Shown piece by piece: positions 50,513 through 59,386 of a DNA stretch of 64,000 nt. The stretch comes from Cellvibrio fontiphilus (GTDB lineage Bacteria; Pseudomonadota; Gammaproteobacteria; Pseudomonadales; Cellvibrionaceae), in assembly GCF_035317345.1 (NCBI RefSeq), contig NZ_JAYKTU010000001.1. One strand, written 5' to 3'. The notes under the pieces are model-generated. The model worked only from the letters and a program-made list of their open reading frames with translations. It made no database searches and had not been told where the DNA came from. Each line of letters starts with the position of its first letter. Positions within the stretch are counted from its first letter, which is position 1. A program made the translations under genes and the position numbers.

Positions 50513-51916
50513 ATGACCAGCCCCCGCGGTTTACAAGAGTGGATGGATACCCTTGCTGAACAGGAGTTGCCCACCTTAAATGCCGTGGTACGCGAAATAT
50601 GTGAGTTGAGTGAGGATGATAAGTGTCGCGCCGAGGATCTCACCAAAATTATCCTGCGCGATGCTGATTTAACGTCAAAAGTCCTTAAAATCGCCAATTC
50701 TGTGCATTACAACCCCTCATTCGCATCGATCAAGACGGTATCCCGTGCGATTGTTCACCTGGGGTTTGACAATTTACGCAATATCACCCTCGCCACTACC
50801 CTGATCGATTTCTTTTTGCAGGGCAAACCCAAGTTGCAGCTTATCCAGAGTTTGGCGCGCTCTTTCCATGCCGCAGTGCAGGCCAAGGCTATGGTGCCGT
50901 TTTTGGATGGCGACAAAAAAGAGCAGGTGTTTATTGCGGCGCTTCTGCGCAATATCAGTGAACTGGCGCTTATCTCTACGGGGTTGCCACTGGTGGCGGA
51001 CTTTATCGATGCCCGCGATCAGGACCCCCAAGCGGAACACAGTTTGGCGCTGGAGTTTTTGGGGGTAGATACCAGCCTGCTATCGCGTCATCTCATTCGG
51101 GGTTGGGCGCTTGGCGATTTGCTCAGTGAAGCCTGTGAAAACCACGTACATTCCAGCGCCGCCGCGCGCGCGGTAAATCTGGGCAACCAGATAGCCACCT
51201 ACATCCAGCGCGGTATTAAAAGCCCCGAGATGATCAAGCTCTGCCAGCAGACAGCTAGCCTATGCAAGCTGCCGCTGGAGCAGGCGCAACAGCAAATTTT
51301 ACTCATGGCGGATGAAGCCTCGGTGGTAGCCAAAACCTATGGTTTGGATGTATTAATCAGCGCGCTCCCCGACCCTGAGGTTCTGGATGCAAAAGAGGAG
51401 CCGCCGGAAGAGGTGGCCGACTATCTATTCCAGCAGCGGTTGAACCAGATCCACAAGGCGATGATGGCTGGCGACAGCCTTCCCAAAGTCACCCAATTGT
51501 CACTGGCGGCCCTGCATGAAGGGGCGGCTATCGCGCGTTTGGCCATACTGTTTGTCGACCATAAGACCAAACAGCTGGATGTGCGTTATGTGGCGGGTAA
51601 AGGCACTCACCTGTGGCGACAACAGATCAAGATTAATCTCGAACAGCTGCGTAAAGGCGAGTTATTGCATGAATTCCTGCGCCATCAGGAACCCTACTGG
51701 TATCAGCCCCGATTGGGCCAAAAAGATGTGGGGGCGTTACAAATCATGGGCGCCACCGGCGGCTTGTTTTTGGCACCGCTGCAGCTGAATAAGCGACTAT
51801 TGGCGATTGCCTATGCCGATGGCGAGCGCAGTACACTGAATGCGCGCCAGTTTGAGGAATTCCAACTGATTGCCAATCAATTAAATTTGATGATGCGTTT
51901 GAGTGCGGCCTCTTAA
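50513..51916 (+). CDS. HDOD-domain signalling protein with GAF-like C-terminus
   Basis: This protein of about 467 residues has an HDOD domain in residues 15-215: LPTLNAVVREICELSED, DLTSKVLKIANSVHYNPSFASIKTVSRAIVHLGFDNLRNI and FIAALLRNISELALI. The HD metal residues are not complete, as in the HDOD class. The last 130 residues (LAALHEGAAIARLAILFVDHKTKQLDVRYVAG onwards) look like a GAF-type sensor. Such proteins are signalling outputs without a known activity. A TTG at 50492 gives a longer frame; I use ATG 50513 although its ribosome site is weak. It lies immediately upstream of mutM. Confidence 0.85.
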   Translation: MTSPRGLQEWMDTLAEQELPTLNAVVREICELSEDDKCRAEDLTKIILRDADLTSKVLKIANSVHYNPSFASIKTVSRAIVHLGFDNLRNITLATTLIDFFLQGKPKLQLIQSLARSFHAAVQAKAMVPFLDGDKKEQVFIAALLRNISELALISTGLPLVADFIDARDQDPQAEHSLALEFLGVDTSLLSRHLIRGWALGDLLSEACENHVHSSAAARAVNLGNQIATYIQRGIKSPEMIKLCQQTASLCKLPLEQAQQQILLMADEASVVAKTYGLDVLISALPDPEVLDAKEEPPEEVADYLFQQRLNQIHKAMMAGDSLPKVTQLSLAALHEGAAIARLAILFVDHKTKQLDVRYVAGKGTHLWRQQIKINLEQLRKGELLHEFLRHQEPYWYQPRLGQKDVGALQIMGATGGLFLAPLQLNKRLLAIAYADGERSTLNARQFEEFQLIANQLNLMMRLSAAS

Positions 51917-51961
51917 AGGCGACTGCGGCATAATGGCGCCGGTTACTCACAGGATGCTGTT

Positions 51962-52774
51962 ATGCCCGAATTGCCCGAAGTTGAAACTACCCTGCGCGGC
52001 ATTGCGCCCCACATTGTTGGTCGCAAAGCGACTCACCTTATTCTGCGCCAGCCGCGTTTGCGCTGGCCAATTCCCGCTGATTTGCCCTCGCTGGTGGTCG
52101 GCCAAACCTTGCGTGGCGCCCGGCGGCGCGGCAAGTATTTGCTGCTGGACTTCGCGCGTGGCCACCTGCTAATTCACTTGGGAATGTCGGGCAGTCTGCG
52201 TATTGTTCAAGCCGATGAGCCGCCCCTGTTTCATGATCATGTAGATCTGTTGTTCGGCAAACAGGCGCTGCGCTACTGTGACCCGCGCCGTTTTGGTTGT
52301 TGGTTGTGGGTGGAGGGCGAACCCGAAGCGCACAAACTGCTGGCTGATCTGGGGCCTGAACCCCTGACCGATGCGTTTACTGCTGAATACTTGTATGAGC
52401 GCAGTCGCAAGCGCAGTCAGGCGGTTAAACAGTTCATCATGGACAGCCACACAGTGGTGGGTGTGGGTAACATCTATGCCAATGAATCCCTGTTTATGGC
52501 GGGCATTAAACCCATCCGCAAAGCCAGTGCGCTCACCCGCAAAGACTGTGAACGCCTGGTGTGCGATATCAAGTTTGTGCTGCAGCGCTCTATCGATCAG
52601 GGCGGAACCACGCTGCGGGATTTTGTGGGTGGGGACGGCAAACCGGGTTATTTCAAGCAGCAATTACTGGTTTATGGCCGCGGCAATCAGCCTTGCATGA
52701 CCTGTAAAAAGCCCCTGAAGGAGGTGCGTATGAATGATCGCACCACCGTATATTGTGTAGTTTGCCAGAAGTAG
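51962..52774 (+). CDS. mutM: formamidopyrimidine-DNA glycosylase
   Basis: This 270-residue base-excision enzyme removes 8-oxoguanine. It begins PELPEVETTLRGI, giving the catalytic proline and Glu. The K in RRRGKYLLL near residue 58 is the conserved lysine. A helix-two-turn-helix with VGVGNIYANESLF is followed by the C-terminal zinc finger, CMTC...CVVC. Length is normal. It faces coaD convergently, with only 7 bases between the stops. Confidence 0.97.
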   Translation: MPELPEVETTLRGIAPHIVGRKATHLILRQPRLRWPIPADLPSLVVGQTLRGARRRGKYLLLDFARGHLLIHLGMSGSLRIVQADEPPLFHDHVDLLFGKQALRYCDPRRFGCWLWVEGEPEAHKLLADLGPEPLTDAFTAEYLYERSRKRSQAVKQFIMDSHTVVGVGNIYANESLFMAGIKPIRKASALTRKDCERLVCDIKFVLQRSIDQGGTTLRDFVGGDGKPGYFKQQLLVYGRGNQPCMTCKKPLKEVRMNDRTTVYCVVCQK

Positions 52775-52781
52775 CGAGCGG

Positions 52782-53270
52782 CTATTTGGCCCTGCTGGAA
52801 AATTTTTGTCGCAGTGCGACTTCAACCGGTGACGCCACAAACTTGCTTACATCGCCGCCTAAAACGGCTATTTCACGCACAATTGACGAGGAAATGTAAG
52901 AAAGGTGTTCGGCCGGTGTCAGGAAAATGCTTTCCATGGTCGGCGCCAGCGCGCGGTTCATATTGGCCAGCTGGAATTCGTATTCAAAGTCAGAAACGGC
53001 GCGCAACCCGCGCAGCACCGCCTGTGCGTTTTGCTGGCGCACAAACTCCACCAACAAAATATCAAAGCCTACCACTGTCACGTTGGTCAGATGGCTCAGG
53101 GTTTGCTGCGCCAGCGCGACACGCTCATCCAAACTGAACAGGGGGTTTTTGCGATTGCTGGCGGCTACAGCAACAATCACTTTATCGAACAAACGACAAG
53201 CGCGTTCGACCAAATCAATGTGGCCATTGGTAATAGGGTCAAAAGTGCCCGGATAGACCACAGTGCGCAT
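52782..53270 (-). CDS. coaD: phosphopantetheine adenylyltransferase
   Basis: This protein of about 162 residues makes dephospho-CoA. It starts RTVVYPGTFDPITNGHIDLVERA, the nucleotidyltransferase HxGH-type motif TNGH. Near the C-terminus is YISSSIVREIAVLGGDVS, the ISSTxVR-like motif. I start at ATG 53268-53270, which fits the E. coli enzyme; an ATG 13 codons earlier (53309) adds a proline-rich stretch. The active-site motif is complete. mutM is the convergent neighbour. Confidence 0.96.
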   Translation of the reverse strand: MRTVVYPGTFDPITNGHIDLVERACRLFDKVIVAVAASNRKNPLFSLDERVALAQQTLSHLTNVTVVGFDILLVEFVRQQNAQAVLRGLRAVSDFEYEFQLANMNRALAPTMESIFLTPAEHLSYISSSIVREIAVLGGDVSKFVASPVEVALRQKFSSRAK

Positions 53271-53465
53271 AAATTCATCTCGGTAGGGACGGGTTGGCGG
53301 GGGCGGCATGGTACAAAATTCGTATTGAACTGACCAGCAAACTGTAAATCACCAATTTGTCTAACAAGACCACCTCCAACCTTTACCAGCCTCTACTAGA
53401 CTCAAAGAAGGTTTCAGTGTCGATAGACAAGCTGAAGTATAGACAAGGGTTTTTGGAGGTGTGAG

Positions 53466-55694
53466 ATGGTGGGGAATGCGAAGGCGACGCGGCTAGGGGA
53501 TATCCTGCTCGAGAAGGGGTTGCTGCGTGAGGATCAATTGCTATTGGCAATAGCCGAGCAAAAACGTCGCCGCGCTAATGTAGATCCCGGCGATAAACGG
53601 ATGATGGATGCCACCTCGCTGGGTGAAATCCTGATTGAGATGGGCTATATCACGCGCCAACAATTGAAGCGCGGCCTGAATTGGCAGATGTACCTTCGCA
53701 AAATGACTCTGGTGATGAGCCTGGTGGCGCCGTTGATGAGTGCCGCCGGGGGCGCTGTTGCCCAGACTACCACCACAACCACATCTACCAGCAGTTCAAC
53801 GACGTCTTCGCTGGTGATCCAGGCAGAAAATTTCACGGCAATGAAGGGCATCAAGGTGGAGGCCACCAAAGACACGGGTGGCGGTTCCAATGTGGGAGCT
53901 ATAGATCCTGGCGACTGGATGGCGTATGAGAATGTAGTGATCGAGCTAGCCGTGGATACCACCTACAAAATTACCTACCGTGTTTCCAGTCCTCAGGGTA
54001 TAGGCAGTTTCTACTTATATGAACTTGGCTCTGACACCGAGTATGACCGCGTAGAGGTGCCTAAAACGGGCAATTGGCAGTCCTGGGTGAGTGTGGAAAA
54101 GACGGTTACTTTGCCTGCAGGGAAACACACCTTGGGCATCAAAGCCTTAAGTAAGGGATTTAATATCAACTGGTTCAAGCTGGATAAAATTGCTGAAGCC
54201 GCGCCTGCGCCAGCATCCAGCAGTGTAGCGCTGTCAAGCTCGTCGCAGCCCAGCAGTGTGGCTGTTTCGAGTTCCTCACAACCTAGCAGTATTACGGTCT
54301 CCAGTTCGTCTCAGCCCAGCAGTGTGGCTGTTTCAAGCTCCACACAGCTCAGCAGTCCCGCGCTCTCCAGCGCGTCCCAAACCAGTAGCCTTGCTGCATC
54401 CAGTGCGTCCCAGACCAGCAGTGCTGCTGCCAGCCCCACGCTTTCCTTGCGCATTCAGGCGGAGGAATATTCCGCTATGGGGGGAATTAAAGTGGAACCC
54501 ACTACCGATGAAGGTGGCGGGATGAATATAGGGGCCATAGATGCCAGCGACTGGCTGGCATATGGCAATCATCAAATTAATGCACCTACCGCAGGCAATT
54601 ACAAAATCAGCTATCGGGTGTCCAGCCTTTACGGTGGCGGTAGCTTTTATCTGTATAGCCTGGAGACAGGTCAGCAATTTGCGCCGGTGGAAGTACCCAA
54701 AACCGGTGGTTTCCAAAAATGGGTCACTATCGAACAAACTATCACCCTGCCAGCAGGTACCCACAAGCTTGGAATTACCGCTATCACCAAAGGTTTCAAC
54801 ATCAATTGGCTGCAAGTGGATTACAAAGGTTTGGCGCTGCCATTGACCATTCAAGCAGAAGATTACGCCGCTATGTTCGGGGTGAAAGTGGAGGCCACGA
54901 CCGATCTGGGCGGCGGCTCCAATATCGGTGCCATAGATGCAGGTGACTGGTTGTCCTATGAGAACAAGGTGATTGATATCCCGGTTACCGGCAACTACAA
55001 AATCACGTATCGCACCTCCAGCCTGTATGGTGGTGGCAGTTTTGCATTTCACGAAGCCGATGGCAGTAAACAGTACGATGTAGTGGAGGTTCCCAAAACT
55101 GGCGGCTTCCAGAAATGGGTGGATGTAGAGCGTATTGTGACAATAGAGGCGGGCACGCACATTTTTGGTATGACTGCCCTGACCAAGGGCTATAACATTA
55201 ACTGGTTCAAAATTGAGGCGGCACCTGCCGGCTCTGTGCCCAGCAACACCAGTCCTTCATCCAGTTCGGTCGCTTCTTCAGTGGCTTCGTCGGTAACCTC
55301 TTCAACTGCCTCCTCTACCTCATCACAAACCAGTAGTGCGCCGGTAGTGTCCAGCTCATCTAGCAGTTCGGCGGCGCCGATAAGCAGCGCATCCAGCTCT
55401 TCCGCAGCAGCCAGCTCGGTGGGCGCAGAGGGTACAACGGTTGCGGGGCCAGTATACCTGCGCTGGAATATCCCGAGCTTGCGCGAGGACGGTACTACTC
55501 TGGATATTACTGAGCTGGGTGGTTATGAAGTACGTTATCGTCTACTCAGCAGCACTGAATACACCTATGTGAATATTGAGGACGCCTACAAAAACGAACT
55601 CGATATCCCCTGGTTAGAGGGCACCTACGTATTTGAAGTGGCGGCTTTTGACAAGAATGGTCTTTACAGCCGGTTTATCAAAATTACGCCCTAG
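53466..55694 (+). CDS. large surface or secreted protein with three CBM6-like modules and an MshEN-like N-terminus
   Basis: This 742-residue protein has an unusual order. Residues 8-75: two short LGDILLEKGLL and LGEILIEMGYIT units, as in the N-terminal domains of type II secretion or MshE-type ATPases. Residues 80-100: a hydrophobic segment ending AVAQ, like an internal signal peptide or anchor. Residues 115-241, 328-455 and 459-585: three carbohydrate-binding modules of CBM6-like pattern (IQAENF, GGGSNVGAIDPGDWMAYE, FNINWFKLD). They are joined by polyserine linkers, the first an 11-residue repeat. Residues 664-742: a fibronectin-III-like domain. No catalytic domain is seen. The start has TTGGAGG eight bases before it. 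It sits between coaD and rsmD, where Pseudomonas has none. Confidence 0.85.
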   Translation: MVGNAKATRLGDILLEKGLLREDQLLLAIAEQKRRRANVDPGDKRMMDATSLGEILIEMGYITRQQLKRGLNWQMYLRKMTLVMSLVAPLMSAAGGAVAQTTTTTTSTSSSTTSSLVIQAENFTAMKGIKVEATKDTGGGSNVGAIDPGDWMAYENVVIELAVDTTYKITYRVSSPQGIGSFYLYELGSDTEYDRVEVPKTGNWQSWVSVEKTVTLPAGKHTLGIKALSKGFNINWFKLDKIAEAAPAPASSSVALSSSSQPSSVAVSSSSQPSSITVSSSSQPSSVAVSSSTQLSSPALSSASQTSSLAASSASQTSSAAASPTLSLRIQAEEYSAMGGIKVEPTTDEGGGMNIGAIDASDWLAYGNHQINAPTAGNYKISYRVSSLYGGGSFYLYSLETGQQFAPVEVPKTGGFQKWVTIEQTITLPAGTHKLGITAITKGFNINWLQVDYKGLALPLTIQAEDYAAMFGVKVEATTDLGGGSNIGAIDAGDWLSYENKVIDIPVTGNYKITYRTSSLYGGGSFAFHEADGSKQYDVVEVPKTGGFQKWVDVERIVTIEAGTHIFGMTALTKGYNINWFKIEAAPAGSVPSNTSPSSSSVASSVASSVTSSTASSTSSQTSSAPVVSSSSSSSAAPISSASSSSAAASSVGAEGTTVAGPVYLRWNIPSLREDGTTLDITELGGYEVRYRLLSSTEYTYVNIEDAYKNELDIPWLEGTYVFEVAAFDKNGLYSRFIKITP
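54219..54416 (+). repeat. 33-bp tandem repeat coding for a Ser-rich linker
   Basis: Six units of 33 bases encode 11-residue repeats of the form SSVAVSSSSQP, drifting to SSLAASSASQT near the end, followed by a partial unit. Codons for serine vary (AGC, TCG, TCC, TCA), so the protein pattern is kept while DNA units diverge, pointing to selection on the protein. Confidence 0.85.
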
Positions 55695-56304
55695 TTTCCG
55701 GGCGGTAGTAAAACAGCCGGTAGCGCAGGTTACCGGCTGTTTTATCGCGGTGTAATTCCCAATCCAGTGGCGGCAAATATTGATCCAGTAATCCAGATTC
55801 AATATAGATCGCTGCACCCTCATTCAGGCAGTTTTGCTGCGCTAATTGATCGATCACCTGTTGCCAGAGGTTTAGCTGGAAGGGTGGGTCGATAAAAACC
55901 ACATCAAAACGCATGGTTTGGCCGGCTGTTGATAGATTATGCAAATAGGCAAGTGCATCCATCTGCAGGACTTTGCCTCCCTCAGCGTGAAGCAGCGTCA
56001 GGTTGGATTTGAGTTGCGCTGCCGCACGCTGATCCCACTCGATCAACACACTGGCGGCAGCCCCGCGCGATAAAGCTTCCAAACCCAGAGCACCCGAGCC
56101 GGCAAACAAATCCAGGCAATGAGCCCCGTGAATATCTGGCGCAAGCCAGTTAAACAGTGTTTCGCGAATCCGGTCACCGGTAGGGCGCAGGCCGTCCACA
56201 TCGGGAAAGGCGAGTTTTCGCCCGCGCCAAAGCCCGCCAATAATGCGCAGCTGGTTGGCACCTTTCGGTGATTTTACAGGTGGTTTTGCGATGGGCTTGG
56301 ACAA
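55684..56304 (-). CDS. rsmD: RsmD, 16S rRNA (guanine966-N2)-methyltransferase
   Basis: This protein of about 206 residues methylates G966 of 16S rRNA. Motifs: LRIIGGLWRGRKLAFPDVDGLRPTGDRIRETLFNWL, the SAM loop CLDLFAGSGALGLEALSRG, and the catalytic DVVFIDPPF. I start at TTG 56302-56304, which gives 18 residues before LRIIGG, similar to known proteins; an ATG at 56370 (44 residues before) is also in frame and cannot be excluded. It is divergent from ftsY, the usual arrangement. The last 20 codons overlap a perfect inverted repeat that ends the CBM6 gene. Confidence 0.92.
   Translation of the reverse strand: MSKPIAKPPVKSPKGANQLRIIGGLWRGRKLAFPDVDGLRPTGDRIRETLFNWLAPDIHGAHCLDLFAGSGALGLEALSRGAAASVLIEWDQRAAAQLKSNLTLLHAEGGKVLQMDALAYLHNLSTAGQTMRFDVVFIDPPFQLNLWQQVIDQLAQQNCLNEGAAIYIESGLLDQYLPPLDWELHRDKTAGNLRYRLFYYRPETRA
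55710..55743. terminator. perfect inverted repeat inside the end of rsmD, terminator of the CBM6 gene
   Basis: Arms AAAACAGCCGGTA and TACCGGCTGTTTT match perfectly over 13 bases with an 8-base loop, 15 bases after the CBM6 stop. The right side ends in TTTT. It lies within rsmD codons (encoding KTAGNLRYRLF), so the sequence serves both as coding region and terminator. Confidence 0.75.
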
Positions 56305-56422
56305 GGCTTTTTCTCTGCGAGCGGTTAAGAAGTGGTAGGATAGCGCCTTTGCTGGCGTTGCTAAAACCATATTGCCAGCGGCGCGTCACTTGCCCCTTTG
56401 GCCAACACCCCAGATTACCATT

Positions 56423-57538
56423 ATGTTTTTTAATCTCTTTAAAAAGTCTGACAAACCCGAAACCCAAACCGAGACGGCAGCACAGGAAACGAGCCAGCCA
56501 ACGGAAGTCGTCAGTGAAACTGCACCTGCGGCACCGGCAGACGTGTCGGTTGCTGACCCAACTCCCCATGAGGCTGCCTCTGGGGCCCTGTCCGAGCCGC
56601 CGGTAAAATTGGGCTTTTTTGCCCGTATCAAACAGGGCCTGAGCCGTACCAGCAGTCACTTTGCCGAGGGACTGGGCAATTTATTCCTCGGTCGCAAAAC
56701 GATTGATGAGGAGTTGTTTGAAGAGCTGGAAACCCAGTTGCTGGTTGCCGATGTGGGTATGGATGCCACTACCGAGATTATCGACAGCCTCACTGCGCGT
56801 GTTGCCCGCAAGCAGCTCAGCGATGTGAATGCGCTCTATGCCGCCTTGCGTGAACAGCTCACGGATATGTTACGTCCGGTGGAAAAACCGCTGGAAATCG
56901 ATAGCGGCAAGCAGCCTTATGTGATCCTTGTGGTGGGCGTTAATGGTGTGGGAAAAACCACCACCATCGGTAAGCTTGCCAAACGCCTGCAAAATCAGGG
57001 TAAAAAAGTCATGTTGGCGGCGGGAGATACCTTCCGTGCGGCAGCGGTTGAGCAGCTGCAAGTTTGGGGCGAGCGGAATAATGTTCCGGTAATCGCCCAG
57101 CACACTGGTGCTGATGCTGCATCGGTAATTTACGATGCGCTGAATGCCGCTAAAGCGCGTGGGATTGACGTGATCATCGCCGATACTGCCGGCCGTCTGC
57201 ACAATAAAAACCATTTGATGGATGAGCTGTCCAAGGTCAAGCGTGTGATGGCCAAGGTTGATGGTTCTGCGCCCCATGAAGTACTGCTGGTGCTGGATGC
57301 CGGCACCGGCCAGAACGCCGTTAACCAAACCGAAACCTTCCGCGACGCAGCCGGTGTTACCGGGTTGGTATTGACCAAACTGGACGGTACCGCCAAAGGC
57401 GGGGTGATTTTTGCGCTGAGTAAAAAATTCGGTCTCCCGGTGCGTTTCATCGGGGTGGGTGAGGCGATTGACGACCTGCAACCATTTGCGGCCGAGCCGT
57501 TTATCAAGGCGCTGTTTAACCAAAACGATGCCGCTTAA
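56423..57538 (+). CDS. ftsY: FtsY, signal recognition particle receptor
   Basis: This protein of about 371 residues docks SRP-ribosome complexes at the inner membrane. It begins MFFNLFKKSDKPE, followed by an acidic A-domain of about 55 residues. The NG GTPase domain has GVNGVGKTTTIGKLA near residues 175-189, DTFRAAAVEQL, DTAGRLHNKNHLMDEL and TKLDGTAKGG. The start at 56423 matches the family; an upstream frame to 56372 is out of the pattern. It heads ftsY-ftsE-ftsX-rpoH, a conserved run. Confidence 0.96.
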   Translation: MFFNLFKKSDKPETQTETAAQETSQPTEVVSETAPAAPADVSVADPTPHEAASGALSEPPVKLGFFARIKQGLSRTSSHFAEGLGNLFLGRKTIDEELFEELETQLLVADVGMDATTEIIDSLTARVARKQLSDVNALYAALREQLTDMLRPVEKPLEIDSGKQPYVILVVGVNGVGKTTTIGKLAKRLQNQGKKVMLAAGDTFRAAAVEQLQVWGERNNVPVIAQHTGADAASVIYDALNAAKARGIDVIIADTAGRLHNKNHLMDELSKVKRVMAKVDGSAPHEVLLVLDAGTGQNAVNQTETFRDAAGVTGLVLTKLDGTAKGGVIFALSKKFGLPVRFIGVGEAIDDLQPFAAEPFIKALFNQNDAA

Positions 57539-57562
57539 ACCAAAGACTAAACAGGGTTTGTT

Positions 57563-58231
57563 GTGATTCGATTCGAAACCGTAAGTAAGCGCTACGATAC
57601 TGGCTATGAAGCCTTGTCGCGCGTTGATTTTGAAGTCCAGGCGGGTGAAATGCTGTTTCTCACCGGTCACTCGGGGGCAGGCAAAAGTACCCTGATGAAA
57701 ATGATCCTGCTCATGGAGCAGCCATCACTCGGGCAAGTTTACGTGGATGGCCATCACCTGGAATCCATGCCCAAAAGCCAAATTCCCTATTTTCGTCGCA
57801 ATATCGGTGTGGTCTTCCAAAACCACCAGCTCTTATTCGATCGCACGGTTTTTGACAATGTTGCCCTGCCCCTGCAAGTGGCGGGCTACCCACATCAGGA
57901 AATCGGCAAACGGGTGCGCGCCGCCCTGGATAAGGTTGATTTGTTGGATAAGGAACGCAGCAATCCAGTGGTTTTATCCGGTGGTGAGCAGCAGCGTGTG
58001 GGCATCGCGCGTGCCGTGGTCAACAAGCCCAGTTTGCTGCTGGCGGATGAGCCCACGGGCAATCTGGACCCGGAGTTGGCTAACGAGATAATGACCTTGT
58101 TTCGTCAATTCAATGAAGTTGGCACCACCGTGATGATCGCCACCCACGATGTGGAATTGCTTAAACGTATGAATAAACGTGTGCTCGGTTTGGTGCAGGG
58201 TAAATTGGTTCATGACGGGGTGCTCTGGTGA
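57563..58231 (+). CDS. ftsE: FtsE, cell division ATP-binding protein
   Basis: This 222-residue ABC-type ATPase works with FtsX to activate cell-wall hydrolases at the septum. Walker A is GHSGAGKST near residues 34-42, the Q-loop FQNHQLLFDRTVFDNVALPL, the signature VLSGGEQQRVGIARA and Walker B LLLADEPTGNLDPE. It starts with GTG (AGGG before it). It overlaps ftsX by four bases (GTGA), so translation is coupled. Confidence 0.96.
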   Translation: MIRFETVSKRYDTGYEALSRVDFEVQAGEMLFLTGHSGAGKSTLMKMILLMEQPSLGQVYVDGHHLESMPKSQIPYFRRNIGVVFQNHQLLFDRTVFDNVALPLQVAGYPHQEIGKRVRAALDKVDLLDKERSNPVVLSGGEQQRVGIARAVVNKPSLLLADEPTGNLDPELANEIMTLFRQFNEVGTTVMIATHDVELLKRMNKRVLGLVQGKLVHDGVLW

Positions 58232-59292
58232 AATCAAATCGACCGCAAAAACCTGAGCGCCGCAATCGCATGGGCGCAAGCCAAATGTCCCGCGCTGAAC
58301 GCCAGCAACGCAGCCCGCGCCCAGAACCCGTGCGCGCCCAGGGCGCAGTGCAAAGTCACATGTCCTGGCGCGACAAGTTTGATGCCTGGAGTGCCCATCA
58401 CAGCAACTCAGCCATAGAAAGCCTGCTGCGTATGTTAGAGACCCCCCTGCAAAGCGCCATGACCTGGCTGGTAATTGCTATTGCGATTGCTCTGCCGGCA
58501 GCGCTGTTTGTAGTGTTTAGCAACCTGCAGCAAATTGGTCAGGCCTGGCAGGATTCCAGTCAGGTATCGGTGTTCCTCAAAAAAGACGTGACCTCCAGCC
58601 AAGCCGGGGATCTACGCAGCCGCATCGCCCAGCGGCCAGATGTGTTGGAGGCCAGCTATATATCTCCCGAACAAGCCTTGGCCGAGTTCAAACAGAACTC
58701 CGGGTTGGGTGAGCTCGCCAGCCATTTGGATGAAAATCCGCTGCCGGGGGTGATAATGATTACCCCGAAAATGCAGCAAAATACACCGCAAGCTCTGGCA
58801 GATTTGCAGCAGATGTTGGTCGCCGAACCAAGGGTGGCAGATGTCCGTCTGGATATGCTCTGGGTCAAACGCCTGCATCAATTCATCACCGTGGCGGAAC
58901 GATTTGTGATGGCCCTGGCCGGGTTGCTGGCCTTGGGTGTCTTGCTGGTGATAGGCAACACTATTCGTATGGCGATTGAAAACCGGCGCGATGAAATTCT
59001 GGTAGTTAAACTCGTGGGTGGCACCGATGCCTATGTTCGCCGCCCTTTTCTGTACACCGGGCTTTGGTTTGGTGTTGGCGGCGGCATTGTGGCCGCCGTG
59101 CTTCTTGCTTTGGGATTTTGGTGGTTAGCGGCGCCAGTTGCGCAGCTGGCTGATCTGTATCAAAGCAGCTTCCGTTTACAGGGTTTAGGTTTTATAGAGA
59201 GTATCCAACTGATTCTATTGGCAGGGTTCACCGGCTTGCTCGGTGCCTGGATTGCGGTGGCGCGCCACCTGTATCAGATCCAACCGCGTTAA
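58228..59292 (+). CDS. ftsX: FtsX, cell division membrane protein
   Basis: This 354-residue protein is the membrane partner of FtsE. An N-terminal cytoplasmic tail of about 75 basic residues is followed by TM1 (ALPAALFVVF, near residues 77-97), a periplasmic domain with VSVFLKKDVTSSQAGDLRSRI and LPGVIMITPK, and three more segments near 225-250, 270-300 and 325-345. The order is that of the family. The start is the GTG overlapping the ftsE stop; an ATG at 58270 is an alternative. Confidence 0.94.
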   Translation: MKSNRPQKPERRNRMGASQMSRAERQQRSPRPEPVRAQGAVQSHMSWRDKFDAWSAHHSNSAIESLLRMLETPLQSAMTWLVIAIAIALPAALFVVFSNLQQIGQAWQDSSQVSVFLKKDVTSSQAGDLRSRIAQRPDVLEASYISPEQALAEFKQNSGLGELASHLDENPLPGVIMITPKMQQNTPQALADLQQMLVAEPRVADVRLDMLWVKRLHQFITVAERFVMALAGLLALGVLLVIGNTIRMAIENRRDEILVVKLVGGTDAYVRRPFLYTGLWFGVGGGIVAAVLLALGFWWLAAPVAQLADLYQSSFRLQGLGFIESIQLILLAGFTGLLGAWIAVARHLYQIQPR

Positions 59293-59332
59293 TTTGCTTG
59301 CCTGTAGAGTGAGTTTGTAAGGTGCAAGATTC

Positions 59333-59354
59333 GCGTAAAACTGAACTTTTACGC
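59333..59354. terminator. hairpin between ftsX and rpoH
   Basis: GCGTAAAA pairs with TTTTACGC over a 6-base loop. No long T-run follows, so it is a weak terminator at best. It ends 3 bases before the -35 element of rpoH and might be a regulatory site instead. Confidence 0.4.
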
Positions 59355-59357
59355 TCT

Positions 59358-59386
59358 TTGCACAACTAAATAGCCGGTGATACACT
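59358..59386 (+). promoter_or_regulatory. sigma-70-type promoter of rpoH
   Basis: TTGCAC at 59358-59363 and TACACT at 59381-59386 are separated by 17 bases. The transcript would start near 59393, leaving only about 20 bases of leader before the ATG, with GGAGG in it. A short leader differs from the long thermosensor mRNA of E. coli rpoH; the coding part was not checked for folding. Confidence 0.6.
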
